Assembly: GCA_027592105.1 (NCBI GenBank)
Contig: JAQCLA010000022.1
Coordinates: 1 to 18,627 of the forward strand
Direction: 5' to 3'
Length of the DNA: 18,627 nucleotides
Source: Pseudomonadota bacterium
GTDB taxonomy: Bacteria; Pseudomonadota; Alphaproteobacteria; Rhodobacterales; Rhodobacteraceae
This document shows, one piece after another, positions 8,266-15,893 of the stretch. How positions within the stretch are numbered: the first letter of the stretch is position 1; the number at the start of each line of letters is the position of its first letter. The position numbers and the translations under genes are program-made. Below the pieces are notes generated by a model. It made no database searches. It had not been told where the DNA came from and saw only the letters and a program-made list of their open reading frames with translations.

Positions 8266-8300
8266 AAAAAGACCGGCCCCGATAGGCACGGGGCCGGTCT
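8266..8300 (-). terminator. Attenuating terminator between binding-protein and permease genes
   Basis: A perfect 11-bp stem, AGACCGGCCCC (8270-8280) with GGGGCCGGTCT (8290-8300) around a 9-base loop, starts 12 bases after the binding-protein stop. On the minus strand it is followed by TTTTC. It lies inside the operon, so it probably works as a partial terminator or 3' stabiliser that raises binding-protein levels over permease levels, as is known for other importers. A second small hairpin, GGTCC-GTTT-GGACC, lies at 8250-8263. Confidence 0.82.
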
Positions 8301-8312
8301 AATTTGCGCCGA

Positions 8313-9563
8313 TTACTGCGCGATCTCGACAGCGGTGACCAGTTCGGCCGCAGCCGTGGCCGCGTCATACTCACCGTTGAAATGCGCGGTGATCACGTCA
8401 TACATCGCGTTCTGGACAGAGGGCGGATTGGCATGGCCATGCGCCATCGACCCGAACAGACCGCCCGAGGCACCCGCTTCTGCCAGCTGGGCCATGCCCA
8501 TCTGACCGCACATGTCGAACTGGTCGGAGGGGATGTCGGTACGCGCGGGCACCGAACCCTTTACGAGGTTGAACGCCACCTGGAACTCCGGGCTCAACAC
8601 GGCGGATGCCATGGCAAGCTGGGCTTGCTGTGCGGCGGGATCGGTCACGTTGAACATCGCGAACTGGTCGGAGTTGAAGGTGACGGTCCCTGCGGTGCCG
8701 GGCACGCGGAAGCAGGTGAACTCATTGCCAGCGGTCATGCCAGCATTGACGAATTCGCCCTTGGCCCAGTCGCCCATGATCTGGAACAGCGCATCGCCAT
8801 TGATGACCAGCGCGGTGGCGAGGTTCCAGTCGCGGCCCGAGAAGTTGTCATCCACAAAGCCGCGCAGGGTGGCCATGCGGTTGAAGGCCTCGACCATCAT
8901 GTCAGAGCCCAGCGCTGCGGGGTCAAGATCGACCATCGCGGCTTGATAGAAATCGGGGCCACCGGCACCCATGACCATCGAGTCGAACATGGTCGCTTCT
9001 TGCCATGCCTGGCCACCATGGGCGAGCGCGGTCTTGCCTGCGGCTTTGGCCGCTTCCATCGCGGCGACGAACTCTTCCCAGCTGTTGGGCTGCGACAGGC
9101 CAAGTTCGGCCATCAGCGCGGTATTGGCCCAGACCCAGTTGGTCGAGTGGACGTTCACGGGTGCCGCAACCCAGCTGCCCTCGTAAGTCGAGAAGGCTTG
9201 GAGTGCGGCGGGGACGACATCGTTCCAGCCCTGCTCGGCGGCAAGCGCGTCGAGATTGGCAAGGGCGCCTTCGGCGGCCCAATCCTGGATCGAGAAGCCG
9301 AGCATCTGAACGGCTGTCGGTGCGTCACCCGCGGTGACACGTGCGCGCAGCACGGTCATGGCGTCAGAGCCGCCACCACCGGCCACGGGCATATCCTGCC
9401 AGCCCACGCCGCCAGCGGCCAGCGTGTCGCGCAGCGTACCCACGGCGGCAGCTTCACCACCGGAGGTCCACCAATGCAGCACTTCCACCTCTTGGGCTGC
9501 GACCGCAGTGGTCGACAGCGCCAAAACGGCGGCGGTCATGTGTAGTTTCTTCATCATGGTCAT
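8313..9563 (-). CDS. Sugar ABC transporter substrate-binding protein (glucose/mannose type, COG1653-like)
   Basis: A 416-residue periplasmic binding protein. It begins with a Sec signal peptide (MTMMKK, a hydrophobic core, then AVAA at 20-23 before QEVEVLHWW). The opening LHWWTSGGEAAAV and the segments VHSTNWVWANTAL (138-150) and LVINGDALFQIMGDW (252-266) fit the glucose/mannose-binding branch of CUT1 proteins (GtsA-like). Two cysteines, 284 and 352, could form a disulfide. It delivers the sugar to the two permeases downstream. The ATG follows GGGAGGAA at 7-base spacing. It is the first gene of unit B and diverges from a LacI gene across a 241-base region rich in operator-like sites. The sugar identity is inferred only at family level. 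Confidence 0.93.
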   Translation of the reverse strand: MTMMKKLHMTAAVLALSTTAVAAQEVEVLHWWTSGGEAAAVGTLRDTLAAGGVGWQDMPVAGGGGSDAMTVLRARVTAGDAPTAVQMLGFSIQDWAAEGALANLDALAAEQGWNDVVPAALQAFSTYEGSWVAAPVNVHSTNWVWANTALMAELGLSQPNSWEEFVAAMEAAKAAGKTALAHGGQAWQEATMFDSMVMGAGGPDFYQAAMVDLDPAALGSDMMVEAFNRMATLRGFVDDNFSGRDWNLATALVINGDALFQIMGDWAKGEFVNAGMTAGNEFTCFRVPGTAGTVTFNSDQFAMFNVTDPAAQQAQLAMASAVLSPEFQVAFNLVKGSVPARTDIPSDQFDMCGQMGMAQLAEAGASGGLFGSMAHGHANPPSVQNAMYDVITAHFNGEYDAATAAAELVTAVEIAQ

Positions 9564-9611
9564 GTCTCGGTTCCTCCCTGATTGACCATCGCCCTTATCG
9601 GGCTTGGGATA

Positions 9612-9663
9612 ATTGAAACGTTATAAATTGGGGTCACGTCAACCCCAAATTGTAAGTTTCAAT
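9612..9663. promoter_or_regulatory. 52-bp imperfect palindrome with two ATTGAAAC half-sites (operator region of unit B)
   Basis: The left arm (9612-9633) starts ATTGAAACGTT and ends TTGGGG. The right arm (9643-9663) is nearly its reverse complement, with one gap and a few mismatches, and ends GTTTCAAT. The centre GGGGT-CACGTCA-ACCCC can form a hairpin. It lies 49 bases before the binding-protein start, where the unit B promoter should be; a -35-like TTGACG is at 9637-9642 on the minus strand, but no convincing -10 pairs with it. Confidence 0.55.
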
Positions 9664-9742
9664 GTCGCGTCTTTTCGCATAAGCAGCAATAAATACGGGA
9701 ATACCCTGCGGTGCAGAAAAATATTCGTTGCAGATTTGACTA

Positions 9743-9756
9743 TTGAAACGTTTGAA
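9743..9756. promoter_or_regulatory. LacI-type operator TTGAAACGTTTGAA ahead of the divergent LacI gene
   Basis: A 14-bp inverted repeat around a central CG, with the inner AAACGTTT perfect and one mismatched pair further out. It shares the ATTGAAACGTT block with 9612-9622. Its position, 48 bases before the LacI start at 9805, suggests autoregulation by that protein. Confidence 0.6.
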
Positions 9757-9804
9757 AACTTGGTCACTATGACAAACGATGCAACCCAAGGACGAAACCG
9801 AGCG

Positions 9805-10818
9805 ATGGGCGACGATATCCAAGGTGACAAGCCGACCTTGCGCACCTTGTCGCAAGAAACGGGCTTTGCCGTGGCGACGGTGTCGCGCGCCTTGGCAGGT
9901 GATCCGCGAATCGCGGCAACGACACGCGAAACGGTGAGTGCGGCCGCCACGCGGCTGGGCTACGTGCCTGATCGCGCCGCGCGCCGCCTGCGCACGGGTC
10001 GAACGCAGGTCATCAGCCTTTTGCTCAATACCCAGCATGAATTTCTGGGCTTCACCCATGAGTTCCTGTCCGGCATCACCGAGGTCTTGGCCGGCACCGG
10101 CTATTCCGTCACCGTGGTGCCCGATAGCCCCGGCGAAGACCGGCTTGCCCCCGTGCGCACGATTTTGCGCAACAACTTGGCCGATGGTCTGCTGTTCACC
10201 CGAACCGAAGCCTTTGATCCGCGCGTGCGCCTGTTGATGGAGGCGGATTTTCCCTTTGTCAGCCACGGTCGTACCGAATTCACAACACCCCATCCTTGGG
10301 TCGATTACGACAACGAGGCATTCGCGCGCCAAGCCGTTCAGCATCTGGTATCCAAGGGACGGCGTCGGATCAGCCTTGTGCTGCCCGGTGATCAGTTCAC
10401 CTTTACCCAGCATTTGCGTTACGGGTTTTTGTCGGCGGTGCGCGAGGCCGGGATCGATTGCGAGATCGTCACCGGTGTGACGCTGGACAGCCCACCGACG
10501 GAGATCGCCGCCGCATTGATGCAGCGGCGTAGCACGGCCAATCCGCCCGATGGCTATGTCTGCGTGGGCGAGGTCACCGCGCTTTTGGCGCTGGCCGCGT
10601 TGACCGACACGGGCGCAGTGCATGGGGTGGATGCCGATATCGTGGCCAAGCGCGCATCGCCGATTTTCGACAATATCCGCCCGCGGATCGACACCGTGTT
10701 CGAGGATCTGCGCGCCACGGGACGGGCCATGGCCGAGATGCTGCTCAGGCGGATGCATGGCGAGCCGCAGGAAGGTCTGAACCGCCTGTTTCAGCCCAGC
10801 ACGGATTTGTGCGGTTAG
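9805..10818 (+). CDS. LacI family transcriptional regulator of the adjacent sugar transporter
   Basis: A 337-residue full-length LacI/GalR protein. The helix-turn-helix is TLRTLSQETGFAVATVSRAL (about 10-29), followed by the hinge sequence RLGYVPDRAARRLRTGRTQVI and a periplasmic-binding-like sensor domain for a sugar or sugar phosphate. The chosen ATG has AAGGA (9788-9792) 12 bases ahead. An in-frame ATG at 9769 and a more distant one at 9613 lack a ribosome binding site, and the 9613 start would place the operator sites inside the gene. It diverges from unit B, and both sides of the shared intergenic region hold AAACGTT-centred sites, so it probably represses the transporter and itself until the ligand appears. 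It meets the aldehyde dehydrogenase gene tail to tail with 8 bases between them. Confidence 0.92.
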   Translation: MGDDIQGDKPTLRTLSQETGFAVATVSRALAGDPRIAATTRETVSAAATRLGYVPDRAARRLRTGRTQVISLLLNTQHEFLGFTHEFLSGITEVLAGTGYSVTVVPDSPGEDRLAPVRTILRNNLADGLLFTRTEAFDPRVRLLMEADFPFVSHGRTEFTTPHPWVDYDNEAFARQAVQHLVSKGRRRISLVLPGDQFTFTQHLRYGFLSAVREAGIDCEIVTGVTLDSPPTEIAAALMQRRSTANPPDGYVCVGEVTALLALAALTDTGAVHGVDADIVAKRASPIFDNIRPRIDTVFEDLRATGRAMAEMLLRRMHGEPQEGLNRLFQPSTDLCG

Positions 10819-10826
10819 ATTGACAC

Positions 10827-12347
10827 TCACGCGACCCATGCCCCCCGCGTTTGTCCGATGCGCATCTGGACCGTTTTGACCTCGAGAAACTCCTCAAGCC
10901 CGTAGCGGCCCAATTCGCGCCCCTGCCCGCTTTGCTTGAACCCGCCAAATGGCAGTTCGGCAAAGCCGTCCATCCAAGTATTTGTCCAAACCGTGCCCGC
11001 GCGCACCCGGCGCATGAAATCCAGACAGGTCGAGACATCACTGCTCCATACGCCAGCAGACAGGCCATAGGCGGCATCATTGGCAAGCTGGATCGCCTCA
11101 TCCGCCGTGCGGAAGGTCAGCACCGAAAGAACCGGGCCAAAAACCTCTTCGCGGGCAATCTCCATCTCGGGTCGGACATCGGTGACGATGGTGGGTTGGT
11201 AGAACTGTGCGCCCAATCCGCCGACATCAAGGGCCGCGCCGCCAAGGGCGAGGCGCGCGCCAGCGGCCACAGCACCGCGCACATAGGCATCGATCTTGGC
11301 CAGATGTTCAGGGCTGATGATCGCGCCAACTTGGGTGCGCGGGTCAAGCGGATCACCAAAAGACACGCGGCGCGAGAGAGCTGTAATCTTTTCCACCAGC
11401 GCAGCGGCGACGCTTTCATGCGCGATGATGCGGCTGCCCGCGTTGCAGCATTCGCCCGCGTTGAAATAGACGCCAAAGGCGATGGCATCGGCGGCTTGGT
11501 CCAGATCGGCATCGGGAAAGATCACCTGCGGGTTCTTGCCGCCCAGCTCAAGCGATACCTTTTTCAAGGTCGCACTCGCCGCCGCAGAGATGCGTTTGCC
11601 CACGGCGGTCGAGCCGGTGAAGGAAACCATGTCGACACGCGGGTCGCTGGACAGCACCGCGCCCACAGGCTCGCCATAGCCCAAGACGATATTGACCACA
11701 CCATCGGGCAGGCCCGCTTCGGCAAGAAGTTTTCCCAGCATGACCGTAGTGCCGGGCGTCAGCTCCGAGGGTTTGACCACCGCCGTGCAACCCGCCGCAA
11801 GCGCAAAGGGCAGCTTTTGCGAAATGATGAGAAACGGGAAATTCCACGGCGTGATCAGTGACACGACACCGATGGGTTCCTTGAGCACCAGCCCCAGCAT
11901 GTCGGGACCAAGGCTGTTGTGGCTGTCGCCGTGCAGCGTGCGGGCAAGTGCGGCTGCATAGCGCCAAATATCGGCGGCACCTTCGATCTCGGCCATGGCC
12001 TGCGTGATCGGCTTGCCCGATTCCAGCACCTCTTGCAGGGCGATGGCGGCGCGGTCGCGGTCGATCAGATCGGCGACCCTGAGCAGCAAGATGGCGCGGT
12101 CCTTGCCTTATGTCCGCGACCATGCGCCGATGTCAAAGGCGGCGCGTGCAGCGGCAATCGCGGCCTCAGTCTCAAGTTGGCCACCCTTGGCCGCAACAGA
12201 AACCGGCACCCCATGCGCCGGCGAATACCGCGCGCTCGTCGCGCCATCGGCACTGTCCACCCATGCGCCGCCGATCCAGTGCTTCAGGCGCATCGGCGCA
12301 TCGGGCAAAGCGGCGTTCGAGGCAGGGATGATGGTCAGATCTTGCAC
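10827..12347 (-). pseudogene. Aldehyde dehydrogenase interrupted by an in-frame TAA
   Basis: A full-length NAD(P)-dependent aldehyde dehydrogenase reading frame of 505 sense codons, with one ochre stop inside it at 12108-12110. The 79 residues before the stop (starting GTG; HWIGGAWVDSADG, then AAFDIGAWSRT) and the sequence after it (GKDRAILLLRVADLI) are in the same frame and join where homologues read straight through. Everything else looks intact: Asn169 in TPWNFP, Lys192 in VVKPSE, the GSTAVG loop at 245-250, Glu267 in LELGGK, Cys301 in GECCNAGSR, and EEVFGPVLSV. So this is one point nonsense mutation, recent or a sequence error. A downstream restart at the TTG at 12089 would remove the N-terminal strand region and is unlikely to give a normal enzyme. 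It is the last gene of unit A, 3 bases after the enoyl-CoA hydratase gene, with GGAAG before the GTG. Confidence 0.85.
12108..12110 (-). other. In-frame ochre stop inside the aldehyde dehydrogenase gene
   Basis: TAA stands between WSRT and GKDRA. Single-base changes to GAA, CAA, AAA, TCA or similar would restore the frame. No frameshift is involved, since the two parts are in the same frame. Confidence 0.85.
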
Positions 12348-12350
12348 GTC

Positions 12351-13118
12351 TCAGCTTCCGGGGAATTCGGGTTTGCGTTTCTCGACAAAGGCCGCCACGC
12401 CTTCGGCCTTGTCGGCGCTGGCCCCGATCATGCCGCCGCCCAAGGCCTCGATCATGGCCGAACGATCTTCGCCCACTGCCGCGTGGATCTGGTATTTCGC
12501 AACCTCGACCGCGCGGGGGGAGGCATTGGCAAGGCTGGCCACAATGCCTTGGGCCACGGCCAGCGGATCATGATCGACCTCGGCCACAAAACCCAAGGCA
12601 TGGGCGCGGGCAGCATCCAAACGGCGACCAAACAGCGCCATCTCTTTCAACACAGGTTCCGGGATCAGCCGGGCAAAGCGCTGTGTGCCCGACCAGCCCG
12701 GCACGATGCCCACCTGCGCCTCGGGCAGGGCCAATGTCGCGCCGGGTGCCATGACCCGGATGTCGCAAGCGGCGGCCAGTTCCAGCCCACCGCCAAAAGC
12801 AGGGGCATGGATCACGGCGATGGTGGGCTTCGACAATCGCGCCAGCCGGTCAAAAATGCGATGCCCCTCGCGCACCCAATGACGTGCGAAGTCAAAGGGC
12901 AAAAGCTCCGCCCAAGCCTTGATATCCGCACCCGCGCAAAAGGCGCGATCCCCTTCGGATCGCACGATCACGCACAGCACATCGCCCGCGCGCTCCAGCG
13001 TGGCGCAATGGCCCTCCAACTGCGCCAACATCTCGGGGGTAAAGGCGTTCAGCTTGGCCGGGTTATCCAGCACGATCTGCGCGATTGGCCCTTCGATTTG
13101 CAGATGCACGGCACTCAT
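12351..13118 (-). CDS. Enoyl-CoA hydratase/isomerase family protein
   Basis: A 255-residue crotonase-family protein. The oxyanion-hole segments are CAGADIKAW (61-69) and FGGGLELAAACD (108-119). Both glutamates used by true hydratases are present: Glu113 in GGGLEL and Glu133 in LPEAQVGIVPGWSGTQR. It would add water to an enoyl-CoA, giving a 3-hydroxyacyl-CoA. The ATG at 13118 overlaps the CoA-transferase stop in an ATGA; a GTG three codons earlier is possible. Following directly on a CoA-transferase, it suggests an acid is activated to a CoA thioester and then hydrated. Confidence 0.92.
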   Translation of the reverse strand: MSAVHLQIEGPIAQIVLDNPAKLNAFTPEMLAQLEGHCATLERAGDVLCVIVRSEGDRAFCAGADIKAWAELLPFDFARHWVREGHRIFDRLARLSKPTIAVIHAPAFGGGLELAAACDIRVMAPGATLALPEAQVGIVPGWSGTQRFARLIPEPVLKEMALFGRRLDAARAHALGFVAEVDHDPLAVAQGIVASLANASPRAVEVAKYQIHAAVGEDRSAMIEALGGGMIGASADKAEGVAAFVEKRKPEFPGS

Positions 13119-14686
13119 GGCGCCCACCCCATCGGCTGATCGCGCAAGAGGGTCAGCGGCATGATGGTGGCGTTTTCTGCAACGCGCACCCGCCCGCCGC
13201 TCGCCGCCACGATATCGCGGCCAGGGTCCATCCCCGGCATCACCTCGACCGCAACAAGCCCCTGTGCCGTCAATCGGATCACGCAGCGTTCGGTCACATA
13301 GAGCACATCTTGGCCCTGTTCGATCGCGCGGGCCCCCGAGAAGGTGACATGCTCGACCGCATCCACCATCTTGGCGAATTTGCCGGGTTTGGTGACGGAG
13401 AGGCCAGTATCGGACAGATCGAGTTCGGCCCCAGCCTCGAAAAACCCCGAGAACACGATCTTTTTCGCATGCGCTGTGATGTCGACGAAACCGCCACAGC
13501 CAGCGGTCAGGTAGGGCTTCTTGCCCAGTTTCGAGACATTGACATTGCCCTGCACATCCACCTCGAGGAAGGAGAGGAACGTCTGATCAAACCCGCCGCC
13601 CTGAAAATAGGTGAATTGGTTGGGGCTGGGCACAAAGGCATCGGCATTCGACGCGCAGCCAAAGGCAAAGCCGGTAAGGGGCATGCCGCCCACAGCACCT
13701 TGTTCAATGGCCCATGTCACCGCCTGCGCGTGACCTTCTTCCAAAAGAATACGCGGCACCATGGCGGAGATGCCAAAGCCAAGATTGGCGGTCTGGCCGC
13801 GCCTGAGCTCCATCGCGGCACGCCGCGCGATGACCTTTTCCACGCCATGTTCGGCAAGGCTGAAACTGTCCCAGGGGCGCATGATCTCGCCCGAAATCGC
13901 AGGGTCATATTGGGTTTCGGTGGTCTGTTTCTGGTCGGGGGCCACGACGATCAGATCGACCAGATGGCCGGGCACGTGCACGTCATGGGGCCGTAGGCTA
14001 CCCGCCGCCGTCATCCGCTTGACCTGCGCGATAACCAGCCCGCCGTGGTTACGCGTGGCGATGGCCTGATCGAGGCTGCCTAGATAGGCGCCTTCGTGTT
14101 CATAGGTCAGGTTACCGCGTTCATCGGCGGTCGTCGCGCGAATGATGGCAACATTGGGCACGATGTTGGGGAAATGCAGCCATGTCTCGCCGCCGAAATC
14201 CGCGCGCTGCACAATCGGCGCGGCAGCACCGCGCGCGTTCATCGCGCAGCCCTCGCGCCGCGGATCTACGAAGGTATCAAGACCCACCTTGGTGATCACG
14301 CCGGGGCGGCGGGCGGCCACATCGCGGTGCATGTCGAACATGATGCCCGAGGGCATGTTATAGGCGGCGATCCGATCCTCGACGATCATGCGCCAGATCT
14401 CGGGCATGGGCAGGTTCGATGGCCCCGACGGGTAGCTGCCCGCGATCACGCGCGCCAAAAGCCCATCCTGCGCGATATGGTCAATGCCTTTGACGCCATA
14501 CATATCGCCCGCCGCGATGGGGTGGAGCGTGGTCAGGCCCCTTGGATGCCCTTCGGCTCGGAAACGCTCACCCAGCGCCTTGAGAACCGCATCTGGACAG
14601 CCCAGCGCCGATGAAGAAGAAACGGTCACAACCGCCCTATCGGGAATGCGCGCGACGGCCGCGGCGGCGCTGACATGCTTGCCCAT
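13115..14686 (-). CDS. Family I acyl-CoA:acetate/propionate CoA-transferase (YdiF/PCT-like)
   Basis: A 523-residue CoA-transferase with both domains fused in one chain, as in propionate CoA-transferase and YdiF. The N-terminal half has SGPSNLPMP and ends the domain near 270. The C-terminal half has LGFGISAMVP (302-311) and WAIEQGAVGG (325-334). Glu328 is in the position of the catalytic glutamate that carries the glutamyl-CoA intermediate. It moves CoA from a donor such as acetyl-CoA to a carboxylic acid, so it could activate the acid made by the aldehyde dehydrogenase encoded further down the operon. It starts 3 bases after the Gfo/Idh stop and overlaps the hydratase by 4 bases. Confidence 0.93.
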   Translation of the reverse strand: MGKHVSAAAAVARIPDRAVVTVSSSSALGCPDAVLKALGERFRAEGHPRGLTTLHPIAAGDMYGVKGIDHIAQDGLLARVIAGSYPSGPSNLPMPEIWRMIVEDRIAAYNMPSGIMFDMHRDVAARRPGVITKVGLDTFVDPRREGCAMNARGAAAPIVQRADFGGETWLHFPNIVPNVAIIRATTADERGNLTYEHEGAYLGSLDQAIATRNHGGLVIAQVKRMTAAGSLRPHDVHVPGHLVDLIVVAPDQKQTTETQYDPAISGEIMRPWDSFSLAEHGVEKVIARRAAMELRRGQTANLGFGISAMVPRILLEEGHAQAVTWAIEQGAVGGMPLTGFAFGCASNADAFVPSPNQFTYFQGGGFDQTFLSFLEVDVQGNVNVSKLGKKPYLTAGCGGFVDITAHAKKIVFSGFFEAGAELDLSDTGLSVTKPGKFAKMVDAVEHVTFSGARAIEQGQDVLYVTERCVIRLTAQGLVAVEVMPGMDPGRDIVAASGGRVRVAENATIMPLTLLRDQPMGWAP

Positions 14687-14689
14687 CGC

Positions 14690-15688
14690 TCAGACCCCGC
14701 CGTAATCGACCGGAGTGCGCTGGCCGGTCTTGGCGGCCTTGGCAACGACGGCGGCAACGGCCAGCGACTTGATCCCGTCGATCCCGTCGGCGGCGGGCCG
14801 CCCTTGGCCGCGCATCGCGGCATGGAAATGATCCATCGCGCGGGCATAGAGGTTGTGGTCGGAAAAACCGATCTCCTCCTCGCCCGAGGCGGTGCGCAGC
14901 GTGATCTGCCCGATGGGGCGCTGCGTCATCACGTTGCGCGCGATGATCGCGCCCTTGGTGCCGTAAATTTCCAGCCCCGTTTGCGCATGGGCATGGGTAA
15001 AGCTTTCATGTGCCATGACCATCGCCCCCGAAGGCATGGTCCAGACCGACATGCAGCTATCCTCAACCCCTTTGCCAAGGCCCGATTCCGCGTCGATGGC
15101 GACCACATCCACCGGGTCTTCGCCCAAGTGAAAGCGCACGGTATCGGCGTCATGGACCACGATATCGGGAATGACACCGCCACCCGCCGCCGGATTGTCG
15201 AGGCGCCAGCCCTGCAACACCGGGGGCAGGTAGACGGCGTGAAACACCCGCACGCTCAGCACATCGCCGATACGCCCGGCTGCGACCGCCTCACGGATCG
15301 CCAAATGCGAGCCTGCGTTGCGCAGGTGATGGTTGGTGCCAAAGACCACACCCGCCGCATCCGCTGCACGCACCATGGTAACGGCATCGGCAACACTCAT
15401 CGCCAAGGGCTTTTCACACAGCACATGCTTGCCTGCGGCAATGGCCGCCATGGCTTGGGCGAAGTGCTTTTCATTAGTGGTCGAGATATAGACGGCATCC
15501 AAATCATCAGCGGCCAGCATCGCATCCAGATCGTCATACCCATGCGCGATGCCATGTTCGGCGGCGTAGCTTTTGGCGCGATCCGCGCTTGAACTGAGGA
15601 CCGAGCGGATATCACCGCCCGCCCCGCGAATAGCCCCGATCATGTGACCCGCCGCGATATTGCTCGCGCCGATCAATCCCCATCGCAT
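14690..15688 (-). CDS. Gfo/Idh/MocA family NAD(P)-dependent oxidoreductase
   Basis: A 332-residue sugar-type dehydrogenase. The N-terminal Rossmann fold starts GLIGASNIA (4-12). The EKPLA motif is at 92-96 (Lys93), and GGVIPDIVVHDADTVRF supplies Asp175 and His179 at the usual active-site position in the C-terminal domain. Family members oxidise or reduce inositols, sugars, sugar acids and related compounds, often making 3-keto derivatives. It is the first gene of unit A. GGGGGGAA precedes the ATG, and about 70 bases further up lies a promoter with an overlapping LacI-type operator. Confidence 0.93.
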   Translation of the reverse strand: MRWGLIGASNIAAGHMIGAIRGAGGDIRSVLSSSADRAKSYAAEHGIAHGYDDLDAMLAADDLDAVYISTTNEKHFAQAMAAIAAGKHVLCEKPLAMSVADAVTMVRAADAAGVVFGTNHHLRNAGSHLAIREAVAAGRIGDVLSVRVFHAVYLPPVLQGWRLDNPAAGGGVIPDIVVHDADTVRFHLGEDPVDVVAIDAESGLGKGVEDSCMSVWTMPSGAMVMAHESFTHAHAQTGLEIYGTKGAIIARNVMTQRPIGQITLRTASGEEEIGFSDHNLYARAMDHFHAAMRGQGRPAADGIDGIKSLAVAAVVAKAAKTGQRTPVDYGGV

Positions 15689-15755
15689 GGCAGAATTCCC
15701 CCCTTTGGCGATCCGCGCACGAATCGTGAGCCGGGTTTCCGGCCCTGTTTCCAGA

Positions 15756-15785
15756 ATTATTGGATCGTTCCAATTTTCTTGTCAA
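15756..15785 (-). promoter_or_regulatory. Sigma-70-type promoter of unit A
   Basis: On the minus strand a perfect -35 TTGACA (15780-15785) is followed after 18 bases by AATAAT (15756-15761). The LacI-type operator lies in the spacer and overlaps the -10, a position suited to repression. The leader of about 60 bases to the Gfo/Idh start holds a small GCCGG/CCGGC hairpin (15730-15743). Confidence 0.72.
15760..15773. promoter_or_regulatory. LacI-type operator in front of unit A
   Basis: TTGGATCGTTCCAA, identical in all 14 positions to the site at 5172-5185. It is an inverted repeat with central CG, placed between the -35 and -10 of the unit A promoter. Confidence 0.76.
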
Positions 15786-15844
15786 CAAAACAATTCAATG
15801 ACACGGCGCACGTTAAAAATGAATGATGTCAGTTATTTGATGTA

Positions 15845-15879
15845 GTTCCGACCAGCGCGCGCTTGGCACTGGCCGGAAC
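15845..15879 (-). terminator. Hairpin after the dioxygenase gene (weak terminator candidate)
   Basis: GTTCCGACCAG (15845-15855) pairs with CTGGCCGGAAC (15869-15879), 11 positions with one G-U type pair, 14 bases beyond the dioxygenase stop. No T-run follows on the minus strand, so it may be a 3'-end stabiliser or a poor terminator. Confidence 0.4.
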
Positions 15880-15893
15880 CAACCGCGCAATCT

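Noticed and set aside
8304..9545. Long plus-strand open frame opposite the binding-protein gene
   Set aside because: It is an antisense shadow of a clear signal-peptide binding protein. Its translation is rich in His, Gly and Arg with no family motif.
9634..10839. Long minus-strand open frame opposite the LacI gene
   Set aside because: It mirrors the LacI gene, whose helix-turn-helix and sensor domain are unmistakable. The antisense protein has no recognisable feature.
10827..12089. Aldehyde dehydrogenase as a separate shorter gene starting at the TTG at 12089
   Set aside because: No ribosome binding site was seen and the residues before the stop are clearly the missing N-terminus of the same enzyme, so an interrupted gene is the better reading.
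10851..13139. Plus-strand open frames opposite the ALDH and hydratase genes
   Set aside because: High GC leaves few stops on the opposite strand. The real genes show catalytic motifs; these frames show none.
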